15,400 nucleotides of DNA from RGIG3009 sp045595445 (lineage in GTDB: Bacteria; Bacillota; Clostridia; Oscillospirales; Acutalibacteraceae): positions 1 through 15,400 of the forward strand of contig JAZOAK010000048.1 in NCBI GenBank assembly GCA_045595445.1, in the 5' to 3' direction. This document shows positions 7,106 to 13,893 of this stretch, piece after piece (the first letter of the stretch is position 1; each line of letters opens with the position of its first letter). Position numbers and translations under genes: made by a program. The notes below the pieces were generated by a model that was not told the DNA's origin, searched no databases, and saw nothing but the letters and a program-made list of their open reading frames with translations.

Positions 7106-7420
7106 ATGGGAAACGCCACCGGTATTATTGAAGTATACGGCTTGGTTGCGGCATTCGTTGCATGTGACGCCGGTTGTAAAGCAGCCGACGTGACAGTTGA
7201 ACATTTCGACAAGAATAAGCCGGGCAACCCCGAAAGCTTGACGGTGCCGCTGATCGTGGCTGTCAAGTTCCGCGGTACGGTTGACAACGTGACGGCTGCG
7301 GTGGAAGCCGCCGCCGAAGCAGCCAAAGGCGTCTCCGGTGTTGTCACAACTCACATCATGAGCAGCACCGAATCAGACACCGAGCCGATGCTCAAAATCA
7401 ATGCTTTCGATAAGAATTAA
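7106..7420 (+). CDS. BMC-H shell protein with enlarged pore loop
   Basis: This 104-residue hexamer-type shell protein starts with GIIEVYGLVAAFVACDAGCKAADV, which aligns with the beta1-helix A region of BMC-H proteins. The pore loop is unusual: compared with the EKIGSG loop of its neighbours it has about seven extra residues (KNKPGNPESLTVP). Two cysteines lie on helix A, and the C-terminus is longer (SSTESDTEPMLKINAFDKN). A larger or gated pore for a specific substrate or cofactor is possible. The gap to the dehydrogenase gene is 14 bases, and the ribosome site AAGGGG overlaps that gene's stop. BMC membership is clear from fold-level similarity and context. What the loop does is unknown. Confidence 0.85.
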   Translation: MGNATGIIEVYGLVAAFVACDAGCKAADVTVEHFDKNKPGNPESLTVPLIVAVKFRGTVDNVTAAVEAAAEAAKGVSGVVTTHIMSSTESDTEPMLKINAFDKN

Positions 7421-7440
7421 TTCAAGGGAGGATATCAATT

Positions 7441-7716
7441 ATGTCTAACGAAGCACTTGGTATGGTAGAAACCCGCGGTCTTACCGCCGCCATCGAAGCT
7501 GCTGACGCGATGGTCAAAGCAGCAGAGGTCACCCTCATCGGTACCGAAAAAATCGGTTCCGGACTCGTATCCGTCATGGTCCGCGGCGACGTCGGCGCTG
7601 TCAAAGCCGCGGTCGAGGCAGGCTCCACTTCCGCTTCCCGTTTGGGCGAGCTGGTTGCTGTCCACGTCATTCCGCGTCCTCACGCTGACGTGGAGAAGAT
7701 CCTTCCGAAATTCTAA
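7441..7716 (+). CDS. Canonical BMC-H shell hexamer protein (PduA/EutM type)
   Basis: This 91-residue single-domain BMC protein has the signature EALGMVETRGL, the helix AADAMVKAAEV, the pore motif EKIGSG, VSVMVRGDVGAVKAAVEAG and the C-terminal HVIPRPH. These hexamers tile shell facets, and the small polar pore is thought to admit diols. It is very similar to the proteins encoded at 8107-8385 and 8423-8701, so it belongs to a set of three near-identical paralogues. The ribosome site AGGGAGG lies about 10 bases before the ATG. It is likely one of the most abundant products of the operon. Confidence 0.95.
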   Translation: MSNEALGMVETRGLTAAIEAADAMVKAAEVTLIGTEKIGSGLVSVMVRGDVGAVKAAVEAGSTSASRLGELVAVHVIPRPHADVEKILPKF

Positions 7717-7730
7717 GGAGAGATTCCAAA

Positions 7731-8036
7731 ATGAAGTCTTTAGGACTGGTTGAAGTGTCCGGCGTAACCGCCGGAATCGATTGCTTGGACATTATGTGCA
7801 AATCCGCCAACGTGGAATTTGTCACATGGGAGCGTAAGCTCGGCGGGCGCCTGGTCACGATCGTCGTGCAAGGCGACGTATCGGCTGTCACCGCCGCCGT
7901 GGAAAACGCGTCCGCGAATGCAATCTCAAAGCCCGTTGCTCACGCTATCATTGCCAGCCCGCACGAGGAAACCATGCGGATGATCAATCTGAGCGCCGCA
8001 CGAATTCAGAAAAAGGCAGGGAATGAAAATGGCTGA
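7731..8036 (+). CDS. Divergent BMC-H shell protein with Gly-Gly-Arg pore
   Basis: This 101-residue BMC-H protein begins KSLGLVEVSGVTAGIDCLD. Its pore motif is RKLGGR in place of KIGSG, so an arginine may face the pore. A Cys pair occurs on helix A (Cys18 and Cys23), and a basic C-terminal tail of about 15 residues (ARIQKKAGNENG) goes beyond the usual end. Charge and pore size should differ from those of the canonical hexamers, which hints at selectivity for a charged cofactor or metabolite; that is inference. The ribosome site AAGGAG overlaps the stop of the previous gene. Its 3' end overlaps the long form of the next gene by 8 bases. Confidence 0.88.
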   Translation: MKSLGLVEVSGVTAGIDCLDIMCKSANVEFVTWERKLGGRLVTIVVQGDVSAVTAAVENASANAISKPVAHAIIASPHEETMRMINLSAARIQKKAGNENG

Positions 8037-8385
8037 ACAAAAAAAGGTCCCCACTGAGGCGCCGAACGCGGCGCCCGAAGTAGAACCGGTAAAGGAGGTA
8101 AAGAGTATGGCACTGGAAGCATTGGGTATGGTCGAAACCAGAGGTCTGGTGGCCGCCGTCGAAGCTGCTGACGCAATGGTCAAAGCTGCGAACGTGACCC
8201 TGATCGGTACCGAAAAAATCGGTTCCGGACTCGTGTCCGTCATGGTTCGCGGCGATGTCGGCGCCGTCAAAGCTGCTGTCGAAGCCGGTTCTACGTCCGC
8301 ATCTACGCTGGGCGAATTGGTTGCGACCCACGTGATCCCGAGACCCCACAGCGACGTCGAGAAAATCTTGCCGGAGCTGAAATAA
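8029..8385 (+). CDS. BMC-H shell protein with 26-residue N-terminal extension and nested internal start
   Basis: The core (from Met at 8107) is a canonical 92-residue BMC-H: MALEALGMVETRG, pore EKIGSG and HVIPRPH. In frame upstream is a Glu/Pro/Lys/Val-rich extension (KVPTEAPNAAPEVEPVK) starting at ATG 8029, with a modest GGCAGGG site 6-7 bases upstream. An ATG at 8023 is less likely because of its spacing. A near-perfect ribosome site, AAAGGAGGT (8091-8099), lies inside this extension, 7 bases before ATG 8107, so the short form (8107-8385) is probably also made, and perhaps mostly. PduB of Salmonella likewise has long and short forms from nested starts, and the PduB extension links cargo core to shell. 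The core is about 89% identical to the next gene by eye, indicating a recent duplication. Confidence 0.85.
   Translation: MAEQKKVPTEAPNAAPEVEPVKEVKSMALEALGMVETRGLVAAVEAADAMVKAANVTLIGTEKIGSGLVSVMVRGDVGAVKAAVEAGSTSASTLGELVATHVIPRPHSDVEKILPELK
8091..8109 (+). promoter_or_regulatory. Internal ribosome binding site and start for the short BMC-H form
   Basis: AAAGGAGGT at 8091-8099 is followed after 7 bases by ATG at 8107. It is much stronger than the site serving the longer in-frame start at 8029. It decides where the canonical shell-protein core begins and suggests that two products come from one gene. Confidence 0.7.
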
Positions 8386-8701
8386 GTCTACCAAACAAAA
8401 CTAATACAAGGAGGAAACAACAATGGCACTGGAAGCATTAGGTATGGTCGAAACCAGAGGTCTGGTCGCCGCTATCGAAGCTGCTGACGCAATGGTCAAA
8501 GCTGCGAACGTCGTCCTGATCGGTACCGAAAAGATCGGTTCCGGACTCGTGTCCGTCATGGTTCGCGGCGATGTCGGCGCTGTTAAGTCCGCTGTGGAAG
8601 CCGGTTCGTCTTCTGCTGCGCGTCTGGGCGAAGTCATTGCGACGCACGTCATCCCGAGACCCCATGGCGATGTGGAGAAGATCCTGCCCGTACTCAAATA
8701 A
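8107..8701 (+). repeat. Tandem duplication of a BMC-H gene (8107-8385 and 8423-8701)
   Basis: Both copies are 279 bases long and nearly identical in nucleotide sequence for long stretches. Each starts ATGGCACTGGAAGCATT, and runs such as GGACTCGTGTCCGTCATGGT are shared exactly. The proteins differ at about ten positions, mainly after residue 56. The third related gene (7441-7716) is more divergent in DNA. A recent tandem duplication is the simple reading. Assemblers and recombination could change the copy number. Confidence 0.85.
8423..8701 (+). CDS. Canonical BMC-H shell hexamer protein, duplicate copy
   Basis: This 92-residue BMC-H protein has MALEALGMVETRG, helix AADAMVKAANV, pore EKIGSG, VRGDVGAVKSAVEAG and the end HVIPRPHGDVEKILP. 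It is the closest paralogue of the preceding gene but lacks any N-terminal extension. AAGGAGG (8408-8414) lies 8 bases before the ATG. Substitutions between the copies cluster in the last third (for example SSSAARLGEVIATH against STSASTLGELVATH), in the part that in known hexamers contributes to the outer edge. Mixed hexamers or facet edges may tune the shell, but redundancy for dosage is equally likely. Confidence 0.95.
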   Translation: MALEALGMVETRGLVAAIEAADAMVKAANVVLIGTEKIGSGLVSVMVRGDVGAVKSAVEAGSSSAARLGEVIATHVIPRPHGDVEKILPVLK

Positions 8702-8716
8702 GTATTTGTATGGTTC

Positions 8717-8746
8717 ATGCGGAGGGGGCTTCCGCTCCCTCCGCAT
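8717..8746 (+). other. Strong intercistronic hairpin after the BMC-H cluster
   Basis: A 13-pair stem joins 8717-8729 with 8734-8746 (ATGCGGAGGG against CCCTCCGCAT, plus three inner pairs including one G-T), closed by a 4-base loop. No T-run follows (TCTCCCC), so it is not a typical terminator. It may protect the shell-gene mRNA from 3' decay, or reduce read-through into the pentamer gene, giving more hexamer than pentamer. Both roles are inference from position. Confidence 0.65.
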
Positions 8747-8787
8747 TCTCCCCATCCCAATAACTACTGAATGAAAAGGTGAGGAAC

Positions 8788-9069
8788 ATGATCGTCGGAA
8801 AAGTTGTGGGAAGTATTGTTTCCACACGCAAAAATGACAACTTAATCGGCAGTAAATTTATGGTGGTTGAGCCTCTCGCCGATATGGGCGACAGCTCCTC
8901 CAACATCGTTGCGATCGACAATGTCGGCGCCGGTATCGGTGAGCTTGTTTTGGTAGCCACCGGCAGTGCAGCACGCATCGGCTGCAACATGGAACAAGCG
9001 CCCGTAGATGCCGCTATCGTCGGCATCGTCGATAATGGTATAGGACTGAATAACCATGAACATAACTGA
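8788..9069 (+). CDS. eutN: EutN/CcmL-family BMC-P pentamer (vertex) protein
   Basis: This 93-residue protein begins MIVGKVVGSIVSTRKN, continues with LIGSKFMVVEPL and VAIDNVGAGIGELVLVATGSAAR, and ends with the VDAAIVGIVD strand. These are the hallmarks of the EutN/CcmL/PduN pentamer that caps polyhedral vertices. Few copies per compartment are needed, in line with its place after the hairpin at 8717-8746. The ATG at 8788 is preferred to a GTG at 8779, which lies within the ribosome binding site AAGGTGAGG. The 3' end overlaps pduS by 14 bases. It is the only pentamer gene in the window. Confidence 0.93.
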   Translation: MIVGKVVGSIVSTRKNDNLIGSKFMVVEPLADMGDSSSNIVAIDNVGAGIGELVLVATGSAARIGCNMEQAPVDAAIVGIVDNGIGLNNHEHN

Positions 9070-10387
9070 ACTTAAAGCCCTTCTCCGCGAGGGTGGCGTG
9101 GTCGGCGCCGGCGGTGCCGGTTTCCCTTCGTATGCAAAACTGGACGAGCGCGCCGACACCCTGATCCTCAACTGTGCAGAATGTGAGCCGCTCTTGAAAC
9201 TGCATCAGCAACTTTTGGAACAGCACGCGGAAGAAATTCTGAGGGCGTTTGATTTAATTGCGAAAACAATAGGCGCCAAATCGGTGATTCTCGGCATCAA
9301 AAAGCATTATAAGCAAACCATTGAAGCCGTGGAACAACACATGGCAGCCTACTCAAATATGTCGATCTGCCGTCTGCCGGCGGTATACCCTGCCGGCGAT
9401 GAGGTGGTGCTCATTTACGAGGCTACCGGTCGCGTCGTACCGGCGGGAGGACTTCCCATCGCGGTCGGCGTGACGGTGTTTAACGTCGAGACCATTCTCA
9501 ACGTGGCAAACCTGCTCGGCGGGAAACCGGTTACGCATAAGTACGTAACCGTCGCGGGCGAAGTCGCCTCCCCTGCCACGTTCAAAGTGCCGATCGGCAC
9601 GGCGATCAGCGAGCTGTTAGAACTCGCCGGCGGTGTCACGACACCGCATCCGGCGTATTTAATGGGTGGTCCGATGATGGGTCGTATCGGCAGCAGCTAC
9701 GAGCCTGTTACCAGAACCACCAATGCCGTTCTGGTCTTGCCGAACGATCATTTGCTGATCGAGAAGAAACAAGCAAAACCATTTGTAGATATGAAGCGTG
9801 CCATGGCGGCATGCTGTCAGTGCAACTACTGCACCGATCTGTGCCCCCGTCACATGCTGGGACATCCGATCGAACCCCACAAATTTATGCTCTACGCATC
9901 GAACGGCATCACCAACGATGCCACACCGTATCTCAACTCCTTCTACTGCGTCAGTTGCGGTCTGTGCGAGCTGTATTCCTGCGGTCAGGGCCTTGCTCCC
10001 CGTACGTTGCTCGCCGCTTGCAAGAGCGGTCTCCGGCAAAACGGTGTAAAACCGCCGGCACCGGAAGCGCAACCGGTCAACCCCGCCCGCAACTACCGCA
10101 GAGTACCGATGAACCGCTTAATGGCACGACTGGATTTGACCGCTTATGATAAAGCGGCGCCCTTATCCGATGCTAAGGCGAAAGGAAAGGAACTCCGCGT
10201 GTTGTTGTCGCAGCATATCGGCGCTCCCGCCAAGGCGATCGTCGCCGTCGGTGACAAGGTAACCGCCGGTCAAGTGATTGGCGAGGCAGCAGAAAACGCG
10301 CTCAGCGTCAACATTCACGCACCCGTAAACGCGGTGGTAGAATCCGTCAGCGATTCCGTCATCACACTGATTAAGGAGGATGCATAA
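9056..10387 (+). CDS. pduS: PduS-like RnfC-type flavin/iron-sulfur NADH oxidoreductase
   Basis: This 443-residue protein has an RnfC/NuoF-like N-terminal domain with the Gly-rich GVVGAGGAGFPSYAK and NCAECEPLL, then a middle SLBB-like region. Two [4Fe-4S] motifs follow: Cys253, Cys256, Cys259 and Cys263-Pro, then Cys298, Cys301, Cys304 and Cys309. The C-terminal part (about 380-443, HIGAPAKAIVAVGDKVTAGQ) is a barrel-sandwich domain as in RnfC. PduS proteins oxidise NADH and have been proposed to move electrons out of the compartment through PduT. Originally assigned to cob(III)alamin reduction, the protein here works in a B12-free system, so NAD or electron recycling is the better explanation. 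Its stop overlaps the pduT start by one base, and the two are probably translationally coupled. Confidence 0.93.
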   Translation: MNITELKALLREGGVVGAGGAGFPSYAKLDERADTLILNCAECEPLLKLHQQLLEQHAEEILRAFDLIAKTIGAKSVILGIKKHYKQTIEAVEQHMAAYSNMSICRLPAVYPAGDEVVLIYEATGRVVPAGGLPIAVGVTVFNVETILNVANLLGGKPVTHKYVTVAGEVASPATFKVPIGTAISELLELAGGVTTPHPAYLMGGPMMGRIGSSYEPVTRTTNAVLVLPNDHLLIEKKQAKPFVDMKRAMAACCQCNYCTDLCPRHMLGHPIEPHKFMLYASNGITNDATPYLNSFYCVSCGLCELYSCGQGLAPRTLLAACKSGLRQNGVKPPAPEAQPVNPARNYRRVPMNRLMARLDLTAYDKAAPLSDAKAKGKELRVLLSQHIGAPAKAIVAVGDKVTAGQVIGEAAENALSVNIHAPVNAVVESVSDSVITLIKEDA

Positions 10388-10935
10388 TGAAAAAAGCAAT
10401 CGGCATGGTCGAATATAAAACCGTATCCTCCGGCATGATGGCGGCGGATCGGATGGTCAAAACCGCAGAGGTGGACGTGCTGGAAGCCACCACCGTCTGT
10501 CCCGGTAAGTATATGGTCATCATCAGCGGCGATTTGAGTGCCGTCAAAGCAGCGGTCGACACCGCAGCTGCTCTGTATCCCGACGCCCTGATCGACAGTT
10601 TTGTGCTCGGTAACCCGCACGAATCCATTTTCAGCGCGTTGTACGGTTCCACCGAGATCGGCAAACCGAACGCACTCGGTGTTTTGGAGACCTTCACGGC
10701 CGCCGCTGCCATCGTTGCCGCGGATAACGCCGCAAAAACCGCTCAGGTAGAACTCGTGGAACTCCGTCTCGCACGTGGTATGTGCGGCAAATCGTATTTG
10801 CTGCTGACCGGTGAGATCGCAGCGGTAGAAGCAGCGATCAACAAGGCTCAGCAAGACGCCGGCGAAACCGGTATGTATCTTGACAGCGCGATCATTCCCC
10901 ATCCCGACGAGAAAATGTGGCGCAGTATCCTGTAA
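10387..10935 (+). CDS. pduT: PduT-like tandem-domain BMC-T shell protein with pore cysteine for an Fe-S cluster
   Basis: This 182-residue protein contains two BMC domains (about 1-90 and 93-182) and forms a pseudohexameric trimer. The first pore loop is TTVCPGKY with Cys38, the same number as the Cys38 that holds a [4Fe-4S] cluster at the three-fold axis of Salmonella PduT. The second repeat also has a cysteine in its pore loop (Cys133, RGMCGKS). Directly after pduS, it is well placed to pass electrons from PduS across the shell. It is the only BMC-T in the window; no PduB-type gated trimer is present. ATG overlaps the pduS stop (TAATG), with AAGGAGG just upstream. Confidence 0.93.
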   Translation: MKKAIGMVEYKTVSSGMMAADRMVKTAEVDVLEATTVCPGKYMVIISGDLSAVKAAVDTAAALYPDALIDSFVLGNPHESIFSALYGSTEIGKPNALGVLETFTAAAAIVAADNAAKTAQVELVELRLARGMCGKSYLLLTGEIAAVEAAINKAQQDAGETGMYLDSAIIPHPDEKMWRSIL

Positions 10936-10975
10936 AACGGCGCGATAGATTCTGAAAGAAAAGGAGGTCATGGCG

Positions 10976-11734
10976 ATGCTCGCAATTGAACGGCGGAATG
11001 TCATTCTTTCGAAACTGGCACAAGACGGAAAAGTCATTGTTGCGGACCTGAGCCGTGACTTCGGTGTAACGGAAGAAACTATTCGCCGCGATTTGGAAAA
11101 GCTGGACAAAGACGGCTTAGCGAAAAAAACGTACGGCGGCGCGGTGGCCACCCAAACCATGAACACCGACCTGCCTTTCAGCGTTCGCAAGCGTGCCAAC
11201 GTGGACCGCAAACAGCGTATCGCTCAAAAGATCGGTGACATGATCCACGACGGCGACTATATCATGTTGGATGCCAGTTCCACTGCCATTTTCGTGACCA
11301 AATATATTAAATCCCGCAAAAACATCACGCTGATCACCAACTCCGTTGAGATCCTTTTGGAACTCGCCGACAAAGAAGGTTGGAACGTGTTATCCACCGG
11401 CGGCTCTCTGAAAGAAGGGGCACTTGCCATGGTCGGTACCACAGCAGAAAAAATGATTCGTGGATTCCACGTTGACCTGGCGGTGTGTTCTTCCAAAGGC
11501 ATGGATATGTCGATGGGTATCACCGATTCCAACGAAAAGGATTCTCAAATCAAGCAAGCAATCTTCTCCGCCGCCAACCGCAAAGTGCTTGCGATCGACG
11601 GTACCAAATTTGATAAAAAATCGTTTGTCAAGGTGTGCGACATAAACGAGATCGACACCGTGGTAACCGATGAAAAACCCTCTGACCGTTGGGTAGAATA
11701 TTTAAGAAACAAAGACGTCGAACTGGTCTATTAA
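10976..11734 (+). CDS. DeoR-family transcriptional regulator
   Basis: This 252-residue protein has an N-terminal winged helix-turn-helix (LAIERRNVILSKL, then VADLSRDFGVTEETIRRDLEKLDKDG at about 20-46) and a C-terminal DeoR sensor domain of the sugar-phosphate-binding ISOCOT fold (DASSTAIFVTKYI). FucR of E. coli belongs to this family and senses fuculose-1-phosphate, so a deoxysugar phosphate is a reasonable ligand here; that is inference. The ATG at 10976, 8 bases after AGGAGG (10962-10967), is preferred over one at 10970 only 2 bases away. The gene lies inside the operon it may control. Candidate operators are the repeated words around P1 and P2. Confidence 0.93.
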   Translation: MLAIERRNVILSKLAQDGKVIVADLSRDFGVTEETIRRDLEKLDKDGLAKKTYGGAVATQTMNTDLPFSVRKRANVDRKQRIAQKIGDMIHDGDYIMLDASSTAIFVTKYIKSRKNITLITNSVEILLELADKEGWNVLSTGGSLKEGALAMVGTTAEKMIRGFHVDLAVCSSKGMDMSMGITDSNEKDSQIKQAIFSAANRKVLAIDGTKFDKKSFVKVCDINEIDTVVTDEKPSDRWVEYLRNKDVELVY

Positions 11735-11775
11735 TGAAAACGCATGAATTTAAAGTTCTGTAAGGAGTGAAGATA

Positions 11776-13221
11776 ATGGCAACAACAATTTCCGAATCCG
11801 AAATCCGTCAGGTTGTCAGTCAAGTGTTAAACCGCATCCAGGCCTCCCCCGCCGCATCGTGGGATTCCACGCAGTACGGCGGTCGTAAGTTGATCGGTGT
11901 TTACGAGGATATGAACGAGGCGATCAAAGCGGCGGAAGCCGGCTATCGTGCCGTTCGTTCCATGAGCGTTGAACAACGCGAAAAGATCATCACCGAGATC
12001 CGCAAACGCACCCGCGAGGAAGCGGCAATCATGGCGGAACTGGGTGTCGCAGAGACCGGTATGGGTCGCGTGGATCACAAGCGTGCCAAACATATCTTAG
12101 TGGCGGATAAAACGCCCGGCACGGAGGATATCGTATCGGCTGCCAAAACCGGCGATAACGGTCTGACACTCGTCGAGATGGCACCGTTCGGCGTTGTCGG
12201 CGCCATCACTCCCAGCACCAATCCGAGCGAAACGGTCATCTGCAACAGTATCGGTATGATCGCGGCGGGCAACGGTGTGGTCTTCAACCCCCATCCGAAC
12301 GCGATCGCGACCTCCAACTACGCCGTTGACCTTGTCAACCGCGCTTGTAAAGCAGCGGGTGGTCCGGACGTCTTGGTCTGCTCCATGAAAAAACCCACGA
12401 TGGAATCCGCGGCGATCATGCAGTCGCATCCGTCCATTCGTTTGCTCGTTTGCACCGGTGGTCCGGGCGTCGTACGTGCCGTGCTGTCTTCCGGTAAAAA
12501 AGCCATCGGTGCCGGTGCAGGTAACCCGCCGGTCATCGTGGACGATACCGCCGACATTGCCAAAGCCGGCAAGGATATTTTGGACGGCTGCACCTTTGAC
12601 AACAACTTGCCTTGTATCGCGGAAAAAGAAGTATTCGCATTCCGCAACATCGCCGACGAGTTGATCTCGGTCATGCTGCGCAACGGTGCCTACCAGATCA
12701 ACGCCAACCAAGCGAAACAACTTGCCGACATCGTGTTAGTCAACAAGACCGATAAGAACGGCAAAACCAAATTGATCGTCAACCGTGACTGCGTCGGGCG
12801 TGATGCAGACGTGTTACTTGCCAAGATCGGTATCAACGTCAGCAAAGACATTCGTTGCATCATTTGCGAGACCGATTTCGATCATCCCTTCGTGCAAGAA
12901 GAACTGATGATGCCCATTCTGCCCATCGTGCGCGTGGACAACATCGATGAAGCAATTGAACTTGCTTGCAAAGCAGAACATGGCAACCGCCATACCGCTC
13001 ACATGCATTCCAAGAACATTGATCATCTTTCCCGCTTTGCCAAAGCGGTGGAAACCACCATTTTCGTGAAGAATGCCCCCTCTTATGCGGGTATCGGTTT
13101 CGGCGGTGAAGGTCACACCACGTTCACCATTGCCGGCCCCACCGGTGAGGGCATCACCTCGGCGCGCAGCTTCACGCGTCAGCGCCGCTGCGTAATGGCG
13201 GACAGCTTCCGCATCATCTAA
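11776..13221 (+). CDS. pduP: CoA-acylating propionaldehyde dehydrogenase (PduP/EutE type) with N-terminal encapsulation peptide
   Basis: This 481-residue enzyme converts propionaldehyde, CoA and NAD+ to propionyl-CoA and NADH in the lumen. The nucleophile is Cys280 in FDNNLPCIAEKE; nearby ITPSTNPSE and GAGAGNPPV are typical of acylating aldehyde dehydrogenases. The first 20 residues (TTISESEIRQVVSQVLNRIQ) form an amphipathic targeting helix followed by a short linker, as in PduP. ATG 11776 lies 8 bases after AGGAG (11763-11767); an in-frame GTG at 11767 overlaps that site and is not likely. The gene follows the regulator by 41 bases, with no clear promoter of its own. The NADH made here would be reoxidised by the alcohol dehydrogenase at 5883-7091 or by PduS. 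Confidence 0.95.
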   Translation: MATTISESEIRQVVSQVLNRIQASPAASWDSTQYGGRKLIGVYEDMNEAIKAAEAGYRAVRSMSVEQREKIITEIRKRTREEAAIMAELGVAETGMGRVDHKRAKHILVADKTPGTEDIVSAAKTGDNGLTLVEMAPFGVVGAITPSTNPSETVICNSIGMIAAGNGVVFNPHPNAIATSNYAVDLVNRACKAAGGPDVLVCSMKKPTMESAAIMQSHPSIRLLVCTGGPGVVRAVLSSGKKAIGAGAGNPPVIVDDTADIAKAGKDILDGCTFDNNLPCIAEKEVFAFRNIADELISVMLRNGAYQINANQAKQLADIVLVNKTDKNGKTKLIVNRDCVGRDADVLLAKIGINVSKDIRCIICETDFDHPFVQEELMMPILPIVRVDNIDEAIELACKAEHGNRHTAHMHSKNIDHLSRFAKAVETTIFVKNAPSYAGIGFGGEGHTTFTIAGPTGEGITSARSFTRQRRCVMADSFRII

Positions 13222-13236
13222 AAAGGAGTCGTTACT

Positions 13237-13884
13237 ATGGCATACGATGCATCGTTAGTTTCCGAGATCGTCAGCCGCGTGATCGCGGAGGTCGGCACCG
13301 CCCCGAAAGCGGATAACACTGTGCCGGTGGGTGTGTCCAACCGTCATATCCACCTTTCCAAAGAACACGTGGAAATCTTGTTTGGCAAAGGATATGAGTT
13401 AACCCCGCTCAAAGATCTGTCCCAACCCGGTCAGTACGCCTGCAAGGAAGTGCTTACCATCGTCGGTCCTGCCATGCGCCCCATTGAAAACGTGCGCGTG
13501 CTCGGCCCCGTGAGAAAAGCATCGCAGGTCGAGATCTCCCGTACCGATTCCTTTGTGCTGAAAGTCAAACCGCCGGTGCGCGAATCAGGCGATATTGCCG
13601 GCTCCGCCCCTGTCACCATCATCGGTCCCAAGGGTGTCGTCACACTTTCCGAGGGCTGCATCATTGCGAACCGCCACATCCACATGAGTATGGAAGACGG
13701 CGCGACTTTCGGTGTCAAGGACGGCGATTACGTCACCGTAAACGTAAACGGCGAACGCCGCACCACCTTCTACGACGTGCAAGTACGCGTCAACAAGGCG
13801 TTCCGTTTGGAAATGCACGTTGACACCGACGACGCGAATGCCGCCGGTATCGGCAACGGTTTCAAAGTGGAGATCGTGAAATAA
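13237..13884 (+). CDS. pduL: PduL-type phosphate propanoyltransferase with encapsulation peptide
   Basis: This 215-residue protein makes propionyl-phosphate from propionyl-CoA and releases CoA for the aldehyde dehydrogenase. Two PduL repeats each carry the zinc-binding RHIH motif: residues 36-39 (SNRHIHLS) and 146-149 (ANRHIHMS). The N-terminus (SLVSEIVSRVIAEV, residues 6-19) is an amphipathic targeting helix followed by a linker. Fifteen bases separate it from the dehydrogenase gene, with AAAAGGAG as ribosome site. It is the last gene of the operon. No propionate or acetate kinase follows, so that step must be encoded elsewhere. Confidence 0.96.
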   Translation: MAYDASLVSEIVSRVIAEVGTAPKADNTVPVGVSNRHIHLSKEHVEILFGKGYELTPLKDLSQPGQYACKEVLTIVGPAMRPIENVRVLGPVRKASQVEISRTDSFVLKVKPPVRESGDIAGSAPVTIIGPKGVVTLSEGCIIANRHIHMSMEDGATFGVKDGDYVTVNVNGERRTTFYDVQVRVNKAFRLEMHVDTDDANAAGIGNGFKVEIVK

Positions 13885-13893
13885 CTGTGTATA

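Noticed and set aside
5841..7106. 421-codon open frame on the minus strand opposite the alcohol dehydrogenase
   Set aside because: It mirrors the codon bias of the real gene and no domain is seen in it. The + strand shows zinc and Rossmann motifs.
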